From positions 16,460-46,153 of the forward strand of contig FR887272.1 of assembly GCA_000436755.1 (NCBI GenBank): a DNA stretch of 29,694 nt, given 5' to 3'. The DNA is from Clostridium sp. CAG:253. GTDB taxonomy: Bacteria > Bacillota > Clostridia > Lachnospirales > Lachnospiraceae. The notes under the pieces were generated by a model. It was not told where the DNA came from, did not search any database, and saw only the letters and a list, made by a program, of their open reading frames with translations. The position numbers and the translations under genes were made by a program. Positions 1 through 8,211 of this stretch are shown here, in pieces. The first letter of the stretch is position 1. Every line of letters starts with the position of its first letter.

Positions 1-603
1 GGCGGTATTACGGGAAGTATGCTCGTTGCGATGCAGAAGGGTGTTGCCAGGGGAATTTTCTCTAATGAAGCAGGTCTTGGAAGTGCACCTATTGCAGCAG
101 CGGCAGCACAGACACATGAACCTGTAAGACAGGGTCTTGTAAGCATGACAGGAACATTTATTGACACTATTGTAATATGTACAATGACAGGTCTTTCAAT
201 TGTCCTTACGGGAGCATGGAAAGTTGATGGCCTTGAGGGTGTACAGGTTACAACATATGCCTTCAAAAACGGTTTACCGTTCCCGGCAGAATTATCAGCA
301 TTTATATTGATGTTGTGTCTTGTATTTTTCGCATTTACGACAATACTTGGCTGGGATTATTACAGTGAGCGCTGTCTTGAGTACCTTACAGGCGGAAACA
401 TGAAGAAAGTAAAAGTGTTCAGATGGATATATATACTTGCAGTCTTTATTGGACCTTACATGACAGTAAGTGCAGTATGGGTAATAGCAGATATATTTAA
501 TGGACTTATGGCGCTGCCTAATATGATAGCATTATTTGCGTTAAGCGGAGTAGTTGCAAAAGAGACAAGAGAATTTTTCAAGGCGAACAAACACTTAGAA
601 TAA
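1..603 (+). CDS. Alanine/glycine:cation symporter (AGCS family), C-terminal part
   Basis: The reading frame is open from base 1 and the gene runs off the left edge, so only the last 200 residues are present. AGCS proteins import alanine or glycine with sodium or protons across the cytoplasmic membrane. The visible part holds the family signature, where an A-x-Q-x-G-x-ARG stretch leads into FSNEAGLGSAPIAAAAA (about residues 17-40 of this fragment). At least four hydrophobic segments follow, including one with TIVICTMTGLSIVLTG. The WDYYSERC motif near residue 118 and the charged C-terminal tail also fit. An internal ATG at 19 is not the true start because homology continues upstream of it. It is followed by the separate promoter of cysS. 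The family call is firm; the substrate (alanine or glycine, sodium or proton) is inferred. Confidence 0.9.
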   Translation, partial: GGITGSMLVAMQKGVARGIFSNEAGLGSAPIAAAAAQTHEPVRQGLVSMTGTFIDTIVICTMTGLSIVLTGAWKVDGLEGVQVTTYAFKNGLPFPAELSAFILMLCLVFFAFTTILGWDYYSERCLEYLTGGNMKKVKVFRWIYILAVFIGPYMTVSAVWVIADIFNGLMALPNMIALFALSGVVAKETREFFKANKHLE

Positions 604-670
604 TTTGAGGCAGATATTTTTTGAACAAATTTGAGCATTTAGTGTGATTTCAGAACTGTTTAAACGGTGC

Positions 671-699
671 TTGATAAAAGCAGTCAAATTTAGTAAAAT
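671..699 (+). promoter_or_regulatory. Promoter of cysS
   Basis: A sigma-A type promoter is visible: TTGATA at 671-676 and TAAAAT at 694-699 with a 17-bp spacer. It lies about 37 bp upstream of the cysS start. The near-palindrome ACTGTTTAAACGGT at 655-668 sits directly upstream and could be part of an operator or a weak terminator of the symporter gene. Confidence 0.5.
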
Positions 700-736
700 C
701 ATAATATGATAATAATAATTGAATGGAGGTCTATAG

Positions 737-2143
737 GTGAGAGACATCAATATTTATAATACATTAACAAAAAAGGTTGATAAGTTCGTGCCAAATGAGC
801 CGGGAAAGATAAAAATGTATACATGTGGTCCTACTGTATATCATTTTGCTCATATTGGAAATCTGAGAAGTTACATTGAGGAAGATATACTTGAAAAATA
901 TCTCCGCTATGCAGGATACGATGTAAAAAGGGTTATGAATATTACTGATGTAGGTCATCTTACAAGTGACGCTGACAGCGGTGAGGATAAGATGCTTAAA
1001 GGTGCCAAGAGAGAGCACAAGACAGTTATGGAAATTGCCAAGTTTTACAGGGACGCTTTTTTCAGTGACTGTGAAAAGTTAAACATAAAGACACCTGATG
1101 TTGTTGAGCCGGCAACAAATTGTATTCCGGAGTTCATCCATATGATAGAGGTTCTATTAGAAAAGGGTTATGCTTATGTGGCAGGCGGAAATGTATATTT
1201 TGACACATCTAAGCTCAAAGAATACTATGTATTGTCAAATCAGAATGAAGAAGAACTTCAGGTAGGTGTCCGCGATGATGTAGAAGAGGATGACAACAAA
1301 AAAAATAAAACTGATTTCGTACTTTGGTTTACAAAATCAAAGTTTGATTCACAGGAGTTAAAGTGGGAAAGTCCATGGGGTGTCGGTTATCCGGGATGGC
1401 ATATAGAGTGCTCATGCATAAGTATGAAACATCTCGGTGAACAGCTCGACATACATTGCGGCGGTGTAGACAATATTTTCCCACATCACACAAATGAGAT
1501 AGCACAGAGTGAAGCATATACAGGTCATAAGTGGTGTAACTACTGGTTCCATGTACAGCACCTGAATGATAAGACAGGAAAAATGAGCAAATCAAAGGGC
1601 GAGTTTTTAACTGTATCTTTATTGGAAGAAAAAGGTTATAATCCGCTTGTTTACAGAATGTTCTGCTTACAGTCACACTACCGTAAGCCGCTTTTGTTCA
1701 GTTACGATGTAATGGACAATGTAAAGACTGCATATGAAAAGCTTGTCAAAAAAACAACGTCTCTTTCTAAGGAAGGGGAAGTTGATAAGGATGTATTTGA
1801 GAACTATCAGGATAAATTTGCACAGGCAATGGGAAATGATCTCAATACTTCACAGGCAATTACAGTTCTCTATGATGTATTAAAAGCAGATACAAATGAT
1901 GCTACAAAGAGAGCTTTAGTAGAAGATTTTGACCAGGTGCTCTCACTTGACTTGTTAAAGGAGCAGGAGACAAAAGCTGCCGATGATGAAATTAAGGTTA
2001 TGGTTGAAGGTATGATAGCAAAGAGAAACGAGGCACGAAAAGCTAAGGATTTTGCTAAGGCAGATGCCATAAGAGATGAACTTCTTGCAAAAGGTATTGA
2101 GATAAAAGATACAAGAGAAGGAACAGTTTGGAAACTTATCTAA
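737..2143 (+). CDS. cysS: Cysteinyl-tRNA synthetase
   Basis: This enzyme charges tRNA-Cys with cysteine in the cytoplasm (class I aminoacyl-tRNA synthetase). The GTG start is preceded by TGGAGGT at 724-730 with good spacing, and the product of 468 residues is of normal family length. Residues 30-42 carry the zinc-ligand cysteine in CGPTVY and the HIGH-type motif HIGN. A second zinc-site region appears as WHIECSCIS, and the KMSKS loop is exact at residues 282-286. The C-terminal helical domain with EARKAKDFAKADAIRD and a GIEIKDTREGT tail is typical. The gene has its own promoter and ends in a hairpin terminator. There is no T-box leader, although T-boxes are common on such genes in Firmicutes. 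Confidence 0.98.
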   Translation: MRDINIYNTLTKKVDKFVPNEPGKIKMYTCGPTVYHFAHIGNLRSYIEEDILEKYLRYAGYDVKRVMNITDVGHLTSDADSGEDKMLKGAKREHKTVMEIAKFYRDAFFSDCEKLNIKTPDVVEPATNCIPEFIHMIEVLLEKGYAYVAGGNVYFDTSKLKEYYVLSNQNEEELQVGVRDDVEEDDNKKNKTDFVLWFTKSKFDSQELKWESPWGVGYPGWHIECSCISMKHLGEQLDIHCGGVDNIFPHHTNEIAQSEAYTGHKWCNYWFHVQHLNDKTGKMSKSKGEFLTVSLLEEKGYNPLVYRMFCLQSHYRKPLLFSYDVMDNVKTAYEKLVKKTTSLSKEGEVDKDVFENYQDKFAQAMGNDLNTSQAITVLYDVLKADTNDATKRALVEDFDQVLSLDLLKEQETKAADDEIKVMVEGMIAKRNEARKAKDFAKADAIRDELLAKGIEIKDTREGTVWKLI

Positions 2144-2158
2144 TAAAAATTTAAAATA

Positions 2159-2190
2159 AAAAGCAGCGGGGATTTTGTCCTGCTGCTTTT
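2159..2190 (+). terminator. Terminator of cysS
   Basis: AAAAGCAGC at 2159-2167 pairs with GCTGCTTTT at 2182-2190. The stem extends inward through GGGG against TCCT with two G-U pairs. The final T run is part of the stem. Confidence 0.7.
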
Positions 2191-2235
2191 ATGGCATATA
2201 AGTCATATTTATATAAGATTGAAATGAGGACAGCT

Positions 2236-3207
2236 ATGAAATTAAAGAAAATATTTGTTTTATGTCTGGTGTTGTGTATAAGTATATGCATGATGAGCGG
2301 CTGTAAGAAAAAGAATGAAAAAACAGAGGTACAGACTTCAGAAAAGCTGAATGTTGTTACAACTATTTTTCCGTATTATGATTTTGTAAAAAGCATTGCA
2401 GGTGATAAGGTAAATCTTTCACTGATAACTCCGACAGGAGAGGACATGCATTCATTTAACCCCGATTCGACAACAATGTCTGAGATATTAAAAGCAGACG
2501 TACTTATCTATAATGGGGGAGAGTCAGAAAAATGGATTGACGATTTGTTTAATGTCAAAAAGGATGAGGCGAAGAATATAAAGAAAATATCGATGATGGA
2601 AAATGCATCAGAGATATTAAGTGCATTAAATGAGCAGGATGATAATAAAGATGACAGTGCCACAGCTTCTGACTCTTATAATTATGATGAACATTTGTGG
2701 ACTGCACCTTCATGTGCCGAAAAAATAGTAAATATCATAAAAGATAAATTATCAGAGTATGATAAGGAAAATGCAGAATATTACGGCAGCAATGCTGATG
2801 AATACAATAAAAAACTGGAACAGTTAGATTATGAATTCAGGGAAGTTGTTGAAAACGGAAATACAAAGCATGTTGTATTTGCTGACAGATTTTCTTTAAA
2901 ATATCTTTTTGATGATATAGGTCTTGTATATAGTGCAACATATCCGGTATGTACGAAGTATCAGGCACCAAAGAAGCAGACTGTATCGTATTTGGAAAAG
3001 AGGATAAGAGAAGAAAAGCTCCCTGTCATATTTAAAAATGAGATTACACCCTCAGGTTCGGCAGAGAAGATAGCAAAAAAAACAGGTGCCGCTGTAGAGG
3101 TATTTAATACATGTCATACAGTTACAAGGAAACAGTTTGAAGAAGGTGTTTCATATATAGAACTTATGAATTCTAATGTGGATAAACTCAAAAAAGCACT
3201 TAAATAA
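2236..3207 (+). CDS. Metal (zinc/manganese-type) ABC transporter substrate-binding lipoprotein
   Basis: This is a cluster A-I (ZnuA/TroA-type) metal-binding protein, anchored outside the cell as a lipoprotein. The start at 2236 is chosen because ATGAGGA lies just upstream and the product then opens with a lipoprotein signal peptide: a KLKK charged start, a hydrophobic core and the lipobox MSGC followed by lysines. An upstream in-frame ATG at 2191 would place the signal peptide internally and lies directly against the cysS terminator. The family is shown by TTIFPYYDFVKSIAGDK, EDMHSFNPDS (first His ligand) and DEHLWTAPSCAEKIV (second His ligand). The third ligand region reads FADRFSLKYL, where many family members have a histidine. 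The usual His-rich loop is replaced by an acidic Asp/Ser stretch. No permease or ATPase gene lies nearby, so the partner must be elsewhere. The metal is not certain. Confidence 0.88.
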   Translation: MKLKKIFVLCLVLCISICMMSGCKKKNEKTEVQTSEKLNVVTTIFPYYDFVKSIAGDKVNLSLITPTGEDMHSFNPDSTTMSEILKADVLIYNGGESEKWIDDLFNVKKDEAKNIKKISMMENASEILSALNEQDDNKDDSATASDSYNYDEHLWTAPSCAEKIVNIIKDKLSEYDKENAEYYGSNADEYNKKLEQLDYEFREVVENGNTKHVVFADRFSLKYLFDDIGLVYSATYPVCTKYQAPKKQTVSYLEKRIREEKLPVIFKNEITPSGSAEKIAKKTGAAVEVFNTCHTVTRKQFEEGVSYIELMNSNVDKLKKALK

Positions 3208-3240
3208 AACAACTAAACTCAGAAAAATATTTATACCTGC

Positions 3241-3268
3241 ATCAGACATACTTAAAGTGACTGATTTT
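3241..3268 (+). terminator. Possible terminator after the metal-binding lipoprotein gene
   Basis: ATCAGACA at 3241-3248 pairs with TGACTGAT at 3258-3265 with one A-A mismatch, followed by a short T run. It is a weak stem. Confidence 0.35.
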
Positions 3269-3331
3269 GTGCTGCTGTAACTGAATCGATGGATGATATC
3301 ATAATAGTGTTAAAAATCGCACTAATAATTA

Positions 3332-3360
3332 TAGACTAAGCAGAAATATGTTTATATAAT
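3332..3360 (+). promoter_or_regulatory. Promoter of the alpha-xylosidase gene
   Basis: TAGACT at 3332-3337 and TATAAT at 3355-3360 are separated by 17 bp. The -10 box is perfect and the -35 box matches four of six consensus bases. The expected start of transcription falls near 3367, inside the palindrome at 3362-3376. Confidence 0.55.
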
Positions 3361-3361
3361 G

Positions 3362-3376
3362 TAATCAAGTTGATTA
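3362..3376. promoter_or_regulatory. Palindromic operator candidate at the alpha-xylosidase transcription start
   Basis: TAATCAAGTTGATTA is a perfect palindrome around a central G. It begins 2 bp after the -10 box, where a bound repressor would block transcription. No regulator gene lies next to it, so its protein is unknown. Confidence 0.45.
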
Positions 3377-3454
3377 AATGAGAAAACATTTTATGGCATG
3401 CATTATATATTATTGTATGTTGTGCATTGCCGTTTTAAAGAAAGGAGATTTCTA

Positions 3455-5818
3455 ATGAAAGTAGCAGACGGATTTTGGTTAAGCAAAAAAGGTTACAATG
3501 TAAACTATGCTTCACAGGCATACAAAGTTGAAACTACAGAAAATTCTATTAAGGTTCTTGCAACACCTTATACAGTTATGAACAGAGGTATGACTCTTGG
3601 CGGACCAAACCTTGAGATTACATACAGCTCTACTTCTGAAAATATCATTAAAGTTCATATTGACCATTACAGAGGAGGACTTGACAATATTCCTCGTTAT
3701 GAACTCAATGAGGATACAGGTTACACACCTGTTATCGAGAGAACAGAAGATAAGGTTACACTTACTTCAGGAGATACAAGAGTTGAGATAAAGATTGGTG
3801 ATGACTGGGAAGTTCAGTTCTATTATAAAGAAAGACATCTTACAGGAGGTGCATGGAGAGCAACATCTATCATTTCTGAGAGCCAGTTCACAGCAAATGC
3901 ACGCATGAATCTTCAGGAAGATGATGAATTCTTCAATTATCCACAGGATGCACATACAACATATCTCAGAGAGCAGTTAAAGACAGATATCGGTGAGTGC
4001 ATTTATGGATTTGGTGAGAAATTTACACCATTTGTAAAGAATGGTCAGACTGTTGAAACATGGAACTGCGACGGTGGTACATGTTCAGACCAGAGTTATA
4101 AGACAGTACCTTTCTACATTTCATCAAAGAGCTATGGTGTGTTTGTAAACAGCTCAGATAAGGTTTCATTTGAAGTAAACTCAGATACTGTATCAAAAGT
4201 TACATTTACAGTACCGGGTGAGGAACTTGAATACTTTATCATCGGTGGAGAAAACCTTGAGCACGTTCTTGAAAACTATACAACACTTACCGGAAAACCT
4301 GCACTTCCACCGGCATATACATTCGGTTTATGGCTTTCAACATCATTTACAACAAGTTATGATGAGAAAACAGTTATGAGCTTTATCGACGGAATGAAAG
4401 AGCGTAAGATTCCTCTTCAGGTATTCCACTTTGACTGTTTCTGGATGAAAGAATATGAGTGGTGTAACTTTGAGTGGGATAAAGATATGTTCCCGGATCC
4501 TAAGGGACTTTTGGATAAGCTTCACAATGAGAAAGGTCTTGAGGTTTGTGTATGGATTAACTCATATATCGGACAGCAGTCAAAACTTTTCGATATCGGA
4601 AAAGAAAAGGGCTACTTTATCAAAAATCTTGACGGAAGCGTATTCCAGTCAGACATGTGGCAGCCTGGTATGGCTATTGTAGATTTCACAAATCCTGAAG
4701 CATGCGAGTGGTTCAAGGGATTACTTAAGAAACTCTTTGAGATGGGAGTAAACAACATCAAGACAGATTTTGGTGAGAGAATACCTACAAAGTGTAAATA
4801 CTATAACGGCATGGATCCTATCAAGATGCATAACTATTATACATATCTTTACAATAAATGTGTATTTGAAGCACTTGAAGATTACTTTGGAAAAGACAAG
4901 GCTTGTCTCTTTGCAAGAAGTGCAACAGTAGGCGGACAGAAATTCCCTGTACATTGGGGCGGTGACTGCTATGCAGAATACTCGGCTATGTCAGAGACAC
5001 TTCGCGGCGGACTTTCACTTTGCTCATCAGGCTTTGGTTTCTTCTCACATGATATGGGTGGATTTGAAGCTACTGCACCTGCTGATGTTTACAAGAGATG
5101 GTGTGCATTCGGACTTCTTTCTACACACAGCCGTTTACATGGCTCAACATCTTACAGAGTACCTTGGGTTTATGATGAAGATGGTGATACAGAAGCATGT
5201 GACGTACTTCGTCATTATACAGTACTTAAAGGAAAACTTATGCCTTATCTTTGGGCACAGGCAAACAAGACACACAATGTCGGTGTTCCTATGATGCGTT
5301 CAATGATAGTAGCATTCTCTGATGACACAGCTTGTAAGTATCTTGACCAGCAGTATATGCTCGGTGACAATCTCTGCATCGTACCTGTTATGAATGAAGA
5401 GGGAATAGCAGAGTTCTATGTACCTGACTGCGGAACATGGACAGATATCCAGAGCGGTGAGACATACGAAGGCGGAAAATATTACAAGAGACAGTGTGAC
5501 TACTTCCAGACACCTATTCTTGCACGTCCAAACAGCATTGTTACATATGGTGACTTTGATGCAGAAGATAAGATGACAGTAGTATATGATTATCTTGAGA
5601 AAGCAGACGCTGTTATCTATGGTCTTGAAGACGGCAAGACTGCTATGGCAACAATTTATGACAGCGAGTCAAATAAACTTACAGATATTAAGGCGGAGCG
5701 CAAAGGAAATGTTATAACAGTTTCTTATGCATCTACAGACAAGACATTTACTGTTACAGCAGAAGGAAAGACAGTAAGTGCACAGGCAGGAACAACAAGT
5801 GTTGAAATTACATTATAA
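3455..5818 (+). CDS. yicI: Alpha-xylosidase, glycoside hydrolase family 31 (YicI-like)
   Basis: The enzyme removes alpha-linked xylose, as in isoprimeverose from xyloglucan, by a retaining mechanism. It has no signal peptide and should be cytoplasmic. The start at 3455 follows AAAGGAGATTTCTA; an in-frame ATG further upstream has no good ribosome binding site. The product has 787 residues, close to E. coli YicI. The beta-sandwich N-domain precedes the barrel. The nucleophile is Asp438 in KTDFGERIP and the acid/base is Asp504 in HWGGDCYAEYSAMSETLRGG; both sit 22 residues later than in YicI as I recall its numbering, so the spacing agrees. SHDMGGFE follows. The KTDFGERIP form points to alpha-xylosidase rather than alpha-glucosidase. 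It stands alone, with its own promoter, palindrome and terminator. Import of the sugar must be encoded elsewhere. Confidence 0.93.
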   Translation: MKVADGFWLSKKGYNVNYASQAYKVETTENSIKVLATPYTVMNRGMTLGGPNLEITYSSTSENIIKVHIDHYRGGLDNIPRYELNEDTGYTPVIERTEDKVTLTSGDTRVEIKIGDDWEVQFYYKERHLTGGAWRATSIISESQFTANARMNLQEDDEFFNYPQDAHTTYLREQLKTDIGECIYGFGEKFTPFVKNGQTVETWNCDGGTCSDQSYKTVPFYISSKSYGVFVNSSDKVSFEVNSDTVSKVTFTVPGEELEYFIIGGENLEHVLENYTTLTGKPALPPAYTFGLWLSTSFTTSYDEKTVMSFIDGMKERKIPLQVFHFDCFWMKEYEWCNFEWDKDMFPDPKGLLDKLHNEKGLEVCVWINSYIGQQSKLFDIGKEKGYFIKNLDGSVFQSDMWQPGMAIVDFTNPEACEWFKGLLKKLFEMGVNNIKTDFGERIPTKCKYYNGMDPIKMHNYYTYLYNKCVFEALEDYFGKDKACLFARSATVGGQKFPVHWGGDCYAEYSAMSETLRGGLSLCSSGFGFFSHDMGGFEATAPADVYKRWCAFGLLSTHSRLHGSTSYRVPWVYDEDGDTEACDVLRHYTVLKGKLMPYLWAQANKTHNVGVPMMRSMIVAFSDDTACKYLDQQYMLGDNLCIVPVMNEEGIAEFYVPDCGTWTDIQSGETYEGGKYYKRQCDYFQTPILARPNSIVTYGDFDAEDKMTVVYDYLEKADAVIYGLEDGKTAMATIYDSESNKLTDIKAERKGNVITVSYASTDKTFTVTAEGKTVSAQAGTTSVEITL

Positions 5819-5880
5819 TTTGTGATTATCCGGCAAATAATCTGATGTCATGTTAAATTAATATAAATACTTATAAAAAT

Positions 5881-5919
5881 AAAGGTTGTATCGTTTTTAG
5901 TAAATACGGTACAACCTTT
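5881..5919. terminator. Terminator shared by the convergent xylosidase and histidine kinase genes
   Basis: The 14-base arm AAAGGTTGTATCGT (5881-5894) pairs with ACGGTACAACCTTT (5906-5919), with one G-U pair and an 11-nt loop. It lies between two convergent genes and has A/T-rich flanks on both sides, so it may serve both strands. Confidence 0.7.
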
Positions 5920-5961
5920 GTTTGGTATTGGAAATAATATATTATAAGTTTATGCACTGTT

Positions 5962-7233
5962 TCAGACTATAATTGTAAATGAAATATAGTTGTCGTTAGA
6001 ATGTTTTTCATTGTCAAGAATTATTATGCCGTTATTCTCATCTACGGTATTCTTCAACTTGTAAAGTCCTATTCCACGGTTGTGGCTGTCAGCATTTTTC
6101 GTTGAGTACCCCTTTTGGAATATTGACTCGCGAAGTTTAGGAGTTATTACTGGCCCTTTATTTCTGATGTTAAATATTATTTTGCCGTCTTTTGAATTTA
6201 TTTCTATAAAAACAGTATCTCCCTCAGATATTGCTTCAAGAGCGTTATCCATCAATATTCCGTATAATTCTATCAATGTGTATTCAGGGAGTGAAGTTGA
6301 TAGATTATAGTTTTTTATTTTGATTTGAACATTTTTACCTAAGGCTTTGGCATCGGAGGACTTACTGATAAGAAATCCGGCGACAAGTTTCAGATTTATT
6401 TTTAAAAGTTCAAGTTTTGTATGGTCTATCTCCGCATGTTTCTCAAAGCTATTAAGTGCTTTTGTGATAGAGTCATAATCTTCATATATAACAGGAAACA
6501 TCTGAACCGCCTGTAGACAATTATCAAAATCATGTTGGCGAATTCTGATATAATCTATAAGTTCCTGAACTATCGGCATGTAGTGCTCATATGATTCAAG
6601 TTCTTTTTTTGTATCGTTAAATTCCTTTTGAAACAGAATGCCGTCAAAATTGACAAAGAGAATGAAAACAATCATAGTAAAAAGAATAATTAAATCCGCC
6701 GTAGATGTAAGTCTTGCAGATATAACCACTTGAATTGCGAGTACGGCTATAAATGTACATGCCCAGGCTGTTTTTATATAACTGTTTAACGACATCAGAG
6801 TAGTGTACCACCTGTTCATGTCAAAAAATCTGTTTGTAAGCAATATTGCTGACATGGTTATTATAAGTGTCAAAATATCAAATAACAGTTTTGGAGTGCT
6901 GTCAAAAGGACTTAAATTTAATATAAGTGTCATTATAATTTTCAGCAATAATATAGGAAGAAAAGTTATGGTATAGAGAATGACTGTTTCGATTATTCGT
7001 TTTCTAAATATAAATAAAAGAGAAAGAATCATAAAACATACGCTGATAAACGGACGGGAAACGTCATTGGCAGCAAAAAACTGCAAAGTTGCAGAAAGCA
7101 GTATCAGGGGAAGTGCTGCCAATATTTTTAATCTGTATTTAAGTATACTTTGCTTTGTGTATTTGAAAGCAAGTTCAAACATACAGATATATTGAATAAA
7201 AACTGTAAGTAAATTTAAAAAGTATGTCTCCAT
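5962..7233 (-). CDS. Sensor histidine kinase, GHKL type (AgrC/ComD-like, six membrane helices)
   Basis: This is a membrane sensor that would phosphorylate the neighbouring LytTR regulator. Reading on the minus strand, the start at 7233 is preceded by GAGGAGA at good spacing. A longer in-frame start at 7275 would overlap the regulator gene and lacks such a site. The product is 423 residues. About six hydrophobic helices fill residues 1-200, as in AgrC-type peptide-pheromone receptors. The phospho-acceptor is His234 in RIRQHDFDN, the form typical of this group. The GHKL ATPase domain shows Asn330 in ELYGILMDNALEAI and the glycine box NRGIGLYKLKN at 385-395. It lies 19 bp behind the regulator gene and is surely co-transcribed. 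A peptide ligand is an inference from the family; no AgrB-like processing enzyme is in the window. Confidence 0.9.
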   Translation of the reverse strand: METYFLNLLTVFIQYICMFELAFKYTKQSILKYRLKILAALPLILLSATLQFFAANDVSRPFISVCFMILSLLFIFRKRIIETVILYTITFLPILLLKIIMTLILNLSPFDSTPKLLFDILTLIITMSAILLTNRFFDMNRWYTTLMSLNSYIKTAWACTFIAVLAIQVVISARLTSTADLIILFTMIVFILFVNFDGILFQKEFNDTKKELESYEHYMPIVQELIDYIRIRQHDFDNCLQAVQMFPVIYEDYDSITKALNSFEKHAEIDHTKLELLKINLKLVAGFLISKSSDAKALGKNVQIKIKNYNLSTSLPEYTLIELYGILMDNALEAISEGDTVFIEINSKDGKIIFNIRNKGPVITPKLRESIFQKGYSTKNADSHNRGIGLYKLKNTVDENNGIIILDNEKHSNDNYISFTIIV

Positions 7234-7252
7234 ATATATCTCCTCATATGAT

Positions 7253-7972
7253 TTAAAGATGAAGTCGTTCTTCAATTATTTTTTTATGTTTCCTTCCGAG
7301 AGGTATGGAATGTTTGCCAACCTGTATGATAAATGTGGATTTATCGTATGAGTAAAAATGGTGCAGATTGATAATATATTTCCTGTGACACTGTATAAAA
7401 TTGTCAGGGAATACATCCAATAGTTCACTTATAGTCATGTTTGCAAGCTTTATGTGACTGTCGTGGGTATATATGACAGTTTCCTTGCTTGTGGATTCAA
7501 TGTAGTCAATATCATCAAGAATGACATGCAGATATACGCCGTTATTGTCCTTTAAAGTGATTTTTTCTTTTTCTTTTTCTGTCTGTTCACCTATAATATA
7601 ATCAAGCGTTTCGATTAGTTTGTACGCTGTGTATGGTTTTACCAGATATGAACTGCAGTGAAGTTCCTGAAGGGCGAAAAATATTCTGTCAGGAAGAGCA
7701 GTAAGATATACAATAGGTGCATATGTATATTTCTTTATGCTTCTTATATATTTTCCAAAATCAAGTCCGTCACAGTCAAGGTCATCTATGTAAGCTGTGT
7801 TAAGTTCTATATCAAGCAGAAACAAATCGAAATTTTTGGTCTCAATAAGATTGCAGGCTTCCTTATATGTAGCCGCTGTATAGAGAATCCATTTATTATA
7901 ATGTTCTTCAAGTATTTTTGTGATTGCTTTCTGCTGCTCTGTATCATCTTCTAAAATAAGAACTGTAAACAT
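7253..7972 (-). CDS. LytTR-family response regulator
   Basis: This is a 239-residue DNA-binding response regulator of AgrA/ComE architecture. The receiver domain opens with VLILEDD (acidic pocket at residues 8-10), has the phospho-acceptor Asp54 in LFLLDIEL, a Thr in VYLTALP and the conserved Lys in YLVKPYTA. The LytTR DNA-binding domain covers about residues 140-239, with DDIDYIES, the FIQCHRKYIINL motif and a C-terminal IPLGRKHKK. The start follows a GGGGGAA site. Transcription should begin at the minus-strand promoter 8043-8071, which is flanked by direct repeats of LytTR type, so autoregulation is likely. The kinase gene follows directly. Confidence 0.93.
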   Translation of the reverse strand: MFTVLILEDDTEQQKAITKILEEHYNKWILYTAATYKEACNLIETKNFDLFLLDIELNTAYIDDLDCDGLDFGKYIRSIKKYTYAPIVYLTALPDRIFFALQELHCSSYLVKPYTAYKLIETLDYIIGEQTEKEKEKITLKDNNGVYLHVILDDIDYIESTSKETVIYTHDSHIKLANMTISELLDVFPDNFIQCHRKYIINLHHFYSYDKSTFIIQVGKHSIPLGRKHKKIIEERLHL

Positions 7973-8042
7973 TGTATTCCCCCGATAATAAAAAATTTAA
8001 AATTTTATAGCTGTAAAGTTATAAAGTCATATTTTGGTAATA

Positions 8043-8071
8043 AGTATAGCATAAATGTCTTTTTTTTTCAA
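8043..8071 (-). promoter_or_regulatory. Promoter of the two-component operon
   Basis: On the minus strand TTGAAA (8071-8066) and TATACT (8048-8043) are separated by exactly 17 bp. The direct repeats at 8076-8110 begin 5 bp upstream of the -35 box, a position suited to control by the operon's own regulator. Confidence 0.65.
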
Positions 8072-8075
8072 AAAA

Positions 8076-8110
8076 TTGCATTTCAGACCGTAATGTTTGC
8101 ATTTCAGACC
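8076..8110. promoter_or_regulatory. Tandem direct repeats, probable LytTR regulator binding site
   Basis: TTGCATTTCAGACC occurs exactly at 8076-8089 and again at 8097-8110, a 21-bp period (two helical turns). A partial third copy, TTGCATTTTGGG, begins at 8128, 31 bp further on. Pairs of direct repeats with about 21-bp spacing are the known target form of LytTR regulators such as AgrA. The site lies between the divergent promoters of the two-component operon and of the small peptide gene. Binding is inferred. Confidence 0.7.
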
Positions 8111-8127
8111 TAAATTGGTGAAAAGTG

Positions 8128-8155
8128 TTGCATTTTGGGTGAAAACGGGTAAAAT
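8128..8155 (+). promoter_or_regulatory. Weak promoter candidate for the small peptide gene
   Basis: TAAAAT at 8150-8155 has only a poor -35 candidate, TTGCAT at 8128-8133, which belongs to the third partial repeat. A poor -35 box just downstream of activator-type repeats fits an activated promoter. A second -10 choice is TATAAC at 8155-8160. Confidence 0.35.
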
Positions 8156-8211
8156 ATAACTCGTAAACAGTCATTGATTACTTTGGAGCAATGATTTGGG
8201 AGGTGGCTCCT

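Noticed and set aside
604..736. Possible T-box leader for cysS
   Set aside because: The gap is only 133 bp and lacks the conserved GGTGG-type antiterminator sequence and specifier structure.
8191..8211. ATG at 8191 as start of the small peptide
   Set aside because: It is in frame, but its GGAG lies only 2 nt away; the TTG at 8212 has a much better ribosome binding site.
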